Origin: Marinobacter alexandrii
Lineage (GTDB): Bacteria > Pseudomonadota > Gammaproteobacteria > Pseudomonadales > Oleiphilaceae
Assembly: GCF_005871205.1 (NCBI RefSeq)
Contig: NZ_SWKM01000012.1
Location: 62,001-126,000 of the forward strand
Direction: 5' to 3'
Length of the DNA: 64,000 nt
Shown: positions 60,401 through 64,000 of the stretch, one piece after another
How positions within the stretch are numbered: the stretch's first letter is position 1
Layout: the number at the start of each line of letters is the position of its first letter
The notes under the pieces: generated by a model
What the model was told of the DNA's origin: nothing
Database searches by the model: none
What the model saw: only the letters and a program-made list of their open reading frames with translations
Program-made: the position numbers and the translations under genes

Positions 60401-62971
60401 ATGGCACAGCTACCGAAACGCGCGAAAGTCGTTATTATCGGCCAGGGTGGGATTGTCGGCTCGTCGGTCGCTCATCATTTGATTGAGCAAGGCTGGGACG
60501 ATCTCGTAGGCCTGGAAAAATCGGCCATTCCCACGGACATCGGCTCCACGTCGCACGCGTCGGATTTCTGCTTTACTACCTCTCACGACAAACTGAACAT
60601 TTACACCACCAAATACAGCCAGGCCTTCTACCAACAACGCGGCAATTACGTGAAGTGTGGCGGCATGGAGGTGGCCCGGGTGGACGACGACGAGCGCATG
60701 GACGAGCTACGTCGCAAAGTCGGGTCGGGCAAGGCGTTCGGTACCAACGTCAGCATGATTTCACCAACACAGGCCAAGGAGCTGTTTCCACTGCTGGATG
60801 AAAGTCAGATTCAGGGCGCCATGTGGGATCCGGATGCCGGCCTGGTCGTTCCGCGCTCCCAGACAGTGGCCGGGGATCTGGTCGAGGAGGCGGTGGCAAC
60901 CGGCAAACTGAAGGTGTTCCCGTATACGCCGGCCACCCGCATTGATGTACGGGACGGTCAGGTGCGTGGGGTTGAGACCGACAAAGGCTATATCGAGACT
61001 GAGTATGTGGTCCTGGCCATGGGCATCTGGGGGCCACTCATGGCCAACACGGCGAATGCAGCACTGCCGCTGATGCCGCTGGAGCACCCGTTACTGTTCT
61101 TTGGCCCCTATGAGGCATTGGCGGGCACCGGCAAACAGATTGTATATCCGCTGTTCCGCGACCAGGGTAACTCAGCGTACGTACGTGACACCGGCGATCC
61201 CACCACGACCGAGGGCGGCCGGATCGAATGGGGTTATTACGAGGCCGACAATCCGAGACTGGTCTACCCTGGCGCGATCGCCGAACCCGGTGACGCCCGG
61301 ATGTCCCCCTCCATGCGCGAGCTGTCGCTGGATCAGGTCATGAGCGCCTACGAAAAAGCCATCGAAATGACACCGATTCTGGGCGAGCTGGGGTGGGAAG
61401 AGAAACACTCGTTTAATGGACTGCTGTCGGTGACCCCCGATGGTGGCTCGCTCATAGGCGAGTCCCCGGAAGTGCGTAACCTGTGGTTCTGTGAGGCGGT
61501 CTGGGTCAAGGATGGCCCCGGCGCTGGCAAGGTGCTGGCGGACTGGATGACCCACGGCAGTCCGGAAATGGATCCGCACAGCGTCGATATTGCCCGTCAT
61601 TACCCGCTCCAGAAAACCCCGGCCTACGTTTATGGCCGCTGTTACGAAACCGCGAAGAAAATATACACGCCGGCGGTGCACCCACGCGAACCCTACGAGA
61701 CCGGTCGCAGGATGCGCACGAGCCCGTTCTACCCGAGAGAGGTGGAACTCGGTGGCTACTTCATGGAAGCGGCGGGCTGGGAGAGGGCCCACGGATATGC
61801 CGCCAATGAAGCCAGACTGTTGCCGAAGTTCCGCGACCGTATCCCTGTGCGGGAGAATGAGTGGGATGCCCGCCATTTCTGGGAGGTGTCGAACGCCGAA
61901 CAGTTAGAGATGAGTGAATCGGTGGGTATGATCAACTTGTCCCATTTCGCCATTTTCGATGTCTCCGGTGTGGACGCCGAAGCGTTGCTCGAATTCCTGT
62001 CGGTGGCCAAAGTCGGTGGTAGCACGCCCAACGGCAAAGGTGTGTATACCCACTTTCTGGATGCCCGAGGTGGCGTCCGCTCTGACCTGACTATTATCCG
62101 GCGAGGCGATAACGATTACCGGGTGGTCTGCGGGGGTGACACCGGTCACCGGGATTATTGCTGGATCACGCGTATGGCCCGGGCCCACGGATTCAACAAT
62201 GTTCGCTTAGATGATCGCACCGACAGCCTGGCCACTCTGGGTCTTTGGGGGCCCAAGGCTCGGGCAACCCTGGCCGCACTGGTCAGTAACCCGGACGAGT
62301 TGTCCCATGACAATTTTCCTTTCGCTACCGCCCGGGAACTTGAGCTGCAGGGAGTGCCGGTATGGGCGTTCCGGATTTCCTACGTCGGCGAACAGGGATG
62401 GGAGCTTTATTTTCCGTTCAGTTACGGCCTGAAGGTCTGGGACTTGTTGTACGACGCGGGTGTGGTCCCGGTTGGCATCGAAACCTACGCCAATACCCGT
62501 CGGCTTGAGAAGAGTCTGCGCCTGCAGAACGTCGATCTGGAGGTGGAGTACAATCTTTACGAAGCCGGACTGGCCCGGCCCAAGGTCAAGGACGCGGATT
62601 TTTTTGGCAAGAGCGCCTACCTGCAACAGCGGGAACTACCCCGACAGGCCGCTTATCTGTGCACCATGACCATGACCGAGCATCGAGATGCCGCGGGCGT
62701 ATCGCGTTACCCGGTGGGGCAGTGGCCGATCCTGGACCCCCAAACCGGTGAGGTACTGGTGGACAGCCACGGGCGACGCTCTTATAACACCAGCATTGTC
62801 TGGGGACCGTCGGTGGGAAAGAACATCCTGCTGGGTTATCTGCCCCAGGAGTACGCCCAGGAGGGTCGGGAACTGATTCTGGAGTATTTCCAGGAGCATT
62901 ATCCGATACGAGTGGAATCTGTTGGCTATCGGGCACTGTTCGATCCGGATAATGAGCGGGTGAAGTCCTGA
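60401..62971 (+). CDS. DMGDH/GcvT-family FAD-dependent demethylase
   Basis: An 856-residue flavoprotein of the dimethylglycine/sarcosine dehydrogenase type. An N-terminal D-amino-acid-oxidase-like FAD domain (about 8-385) has GQGGIVGSSVAHHLIEQG and a His (H52, in GSTSHASDF) where animal DMGDH and sarcosine dehydrogenase carry covalent FAD. The C-terminal half (about 430-850) is a GcvT-like aminomethyltransferase with folate-binding phrases (SYVGEQGWELYFP, LGLWGPKARATL, YANTRRLEKSLR). Members remove N-methyl groups and pass one-carbon units to tetrahydrofolate. AAGGAGG precedes the ATG. The next gene is a GbdR-like regulator, which fits methylated-amine use, but the substrate is unknown. Confidence 0.85.
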   Translation: MAQLPKRAKVVIIGQGGIVGSSVAHHLIEQGWDDLVGLEKSAIPTDIGSTSHASDFCFTTSHDKLNIYTTKYSQAFYQQRGNYVKCGGMEVARVDDDERMDELRRKVGSGKAFGTNVSMISPTQAKELFPLLDESQIQGAMWDPDAGLVVPRSQTVAGDLVEEAVATGKLKVFPYTPATRIDVRDGQVRGVETDKGYIETEYVVLAMGIWGPLMANTANAALPLMPLEHPLLFFGPYEALAGTGKQIVYPLFRDQGNSAYVRDTGDPTTTEGGRIEWGYYEADNPRLVYPGAIAEPGDARMSPSMRELSLDQVMSAYEKAIEMTPILGELGWEEKHSFNGLLSVTPDGGSLIGESPEVRNLWFCEAVWVKDGPGAGKVLADWMTHGSPEMDPHSVDIARHYPLQKTPAYVYGRCYETAKKIYTPAVHPREPYETGRRMRTSPFYPREVELGGYFMEAAGWERAHGYAANEARLLPKFRDRIPVRENEWDARHFWEVSNAEQLEMSESVGMINLSHFAIFDVSGVDAEALLEFLSVAKVGGSTPNGKGVYTHFLDARGGVRSDLTIIRRGDNDYRVVCGGDTGHRDYCWITRMARAHGFNNVRLDDRTDSLATLGLWGPKARATLAALVSNPDELSHDNFPFATARELELQGVPVWAFRISYVGEQGWELYFPFSYGLKVWDLLYDAGVVPVGIETYANTRRLEKSLRLQNVDLEVEYNLYEAGLARPKVKDADFFGKSAYLQQRELPRQAAYLCTMTMTEHRDAAGVSRYPVGQWPILDPQTGEVLVDSHGRRSYNTSIVWGPSVGKNILLGYLPQEYAQEGRELILEYFQEHYPIRVESVGYRALFDPDNERVKS

Positions 62972-63055
62972 CCCGCGAACGCGACTACAATGGAACCGTG
63001 GCGACGTTGTCCGATCAAACAGAGTCAACTAGTGTTAGGGTCAGGAGGATGTATT

Positions 63056-64000
63056 GTGTCCAACGATCCAGGTTTATCTGCACCCAGGTCTGCTCCGACA
63101 CCCTATCGGGTCGGCTTTCTGCTGATCGATAACTTCACGCTGATTGCCCTCGCGACGGCCCTGGAACCGCTACGCATGGCGAACCAGCTGGCCGGCACGG
63201 AACTCTACACCTGGAAGCTGCTGTCGATTGACGGCGGAGTGGTACGTGCCAGTGACGGCCTGACGGTGATGCCCGATGAGGGCACGCGGGGCGATAACCG
63301 GTTCGATCTGGTTATTGTCGTGGCCGGTATAGACGTTTTTCACAGCTTTTCATCCGGAGAAGTGGCCTGGCTGAAACGGCAGGCGCGCCTGCAGGTCCGG
63401 CTGGGCGCCGTGTGCACCGGGGCCTATGTCCTGGCCAGCGCCGGGCTGCTCAACGGGTATTCCTGTAGCGCCCACTGGGAATGCCTGGAAGCGATACAGG
63501 AACGGTTCCCACGGGTACAGACCAACAACCGTCTGTTCACCCTGCAACAGGACCGTATGACCTGCACCGGGGGCACAGTCCCCATGCACATGATGCTGAG
63601 TTTTCTGGCCCGCCGTCATGGTCGCGAATTGAGCACCGCGGTATCGCATATGTTTGTCTGTGATCGGGTTCGTGAGGAGTCTGACTCCCAGCCGGTGCCG
63701 ATGCTGCCCAGACTGGCCAGTTCGCAACCCAGGCTTGCGGAGGTCGCGCAACTGATGGAGGCCAACATCGAGGAGCCGATCGAGCTCGATGAATTGGCCG
63801 CTCTGGCCGGATTTTCCCGCCGCCAGCTTGAAAGATTGTTCCTGAAACACCTCGGGTGCACACCTTCTCGGTACTATCTGCGGGTCCGTCTCAACCGTGC
63901 CCGACGGTTGCTGAAACAGACGTCCTGCTCAATCGTCGAGATTGCTTCCATGTGTGGCTTCGTTTCGGCCACGCATTTCAGCCGCTGTTACCGCAAAACC
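63056..64000 (+). CDS. GlxA-family AraC-type transcriptional regulator (partial, C-terminus off the right edge)
   Basis: The start is GTG at 63056 with AGGAGG seven bases upstream; 315 codons are visible and the frame runs off the window. Residues 20-190 form a class I glutamine-amidotransferase-like domain (YRVGFLLIDNFTLIALATALEPLRMAN, GAVCTGAYVLASAGLL, SAHWECLEAIQERFP), and residues 235 on are an AraC DNA-binding domain (ELAALAGFSRRQLERLFLKHLGCTPSRYYLRVRLNRARRLL, then SIVEIASMCGFVSATHFSRCYR). The build is that of GbdR and CdhR, which control glycine betaine, carnitine and related catabolism in Pseudomonas. It lies 84 bp after the demethylase-like gene and may control it. Confidence 0.9.
   Translation, partial: MSNDPGLSAPRSAPTPYRVGFLLIDNFTLIALATALEPLRMANQLAGTELYTWKLLSIDGGVVRASDGLTVMPDEGTRGDNRFDLVIVVAGIDVFHSFSSGEVAWLKRQARLQVRLGAVCTGAYVLASAGLLNGYSCSAHWECLEAIQERFPRVQTNNRLFTLQQDRMTCTGGTVPMHMMLSFLARRHGRELSTAVSHMFVCDRVREESDSQPVPMLPRLASSQPRLAEVAQLMEANIEEPIELDELAALAGFSRRQLERLFLKHLGCTPSRYYLRVRLNRARRLLKQTSCSIVEIASMCGFVSATHFSRCYRKT

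Overview
The window is a contiguous piece of a GC-rich gammaproteobacterial chromosome around the replication origin. The order mnmE-yidC-yidD-rnpA-rpmH / dnaA-dnaN-recF-gyrB, the Pseudomonas-type fused fructose phosphotransferase (EIIA-HPr-EI), a PomAB-like (sodium-type) flagellar stator, glyQS, trkA-rsmB-fmt-def and a chloride-dependent alpha-amylase together point to a marine gammaproteobacterium, most likely Marinobacter or a close relative. The genus is an inference from gene content and order; I ran no search.

Layout. 1-614: 3' part of a family 3 solute-binding protein (-), cut by the left edge. 0.8-4.8 kb: mnmE, yidC, yidD, rnpA, rpmH, all (-). 4.8-5.4 kb: candidate oriC with DnaA boxes. 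5.4-13.1 kb: dnaA, dnaN, an ABC1/AarF-family kinase, then a strong terminator, recF and gyrB (+). 13.1-17.2 kb: a VC0807-type membrane protein, an animal-type alpha-amylase with a starch-binding domain, and a GabT-like aminotransferase (-). 17.3-21.0 kb: two divergent ABC exporters. 21.0-30.6 kb: a tightly overlapping recC-recB-recD operon (-). 30.8-32.5 kb: two small conserved proteins and folM. 32.6-36.6 kb: an overlapping FAN1-type nuclease and a Cas4-like nuclease/XPD-type helicase fusion (+). 36.5-43.3 kb: cra divergent from fruB-fruK-fruA, with a Cra-like operator between them. 43.3-45.1 kb: a glyoxalase-fold protein and a PAS/GGDEF diguanylate cyclase (-). 45.3-53.5 kb: tRNA-Pro(CGG), gmhB, glyS, glyQ, trkA, rsmB, fmt, def (-). 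53.9-60.3 kb: a LysM protein, dprA, tsaC, hemF, aroE and a MotA/MotB stator pair (+). 60.4-64.0 kb: a DMGDH/GcvT-family flavoprotein and a GlxA-type AraC regulator cut by the right edge.

How the parts work together. The first 13 kb hold initiation (DnaA, oriC), the sliding clamp, gyrase, recombination repair, and ribosome, RNase P and membrane-insertion functions. The 21-37 kb stretch is rich in DNA repair: RecBCD for double-strand ends, plus a FAN1/XPD-like pair probably acting on cross-links or branched DNA. The fructose locus is self-contained: uptake (FruA), all soluble phosphotransfer steps (FruB), fructose-1-phosphate kinase (FruK) and its regulator (Cra).

I see no CRISPR array, insertion sequence, integrase, phage genes, toxin-antitoxin pair or recognisable defence island. 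Most of the window is core genome. The less ordinary items are the AarF-family kinase inside the dnaA-dnaN transcription unit, the FAN1 gene whose 5' end carries a CCCAAA repeat with G-quadruplex potential, the nuclease-helicase fusion, and the animal-type amylase. I found no clear evidence of an undescribed multi-gene system.
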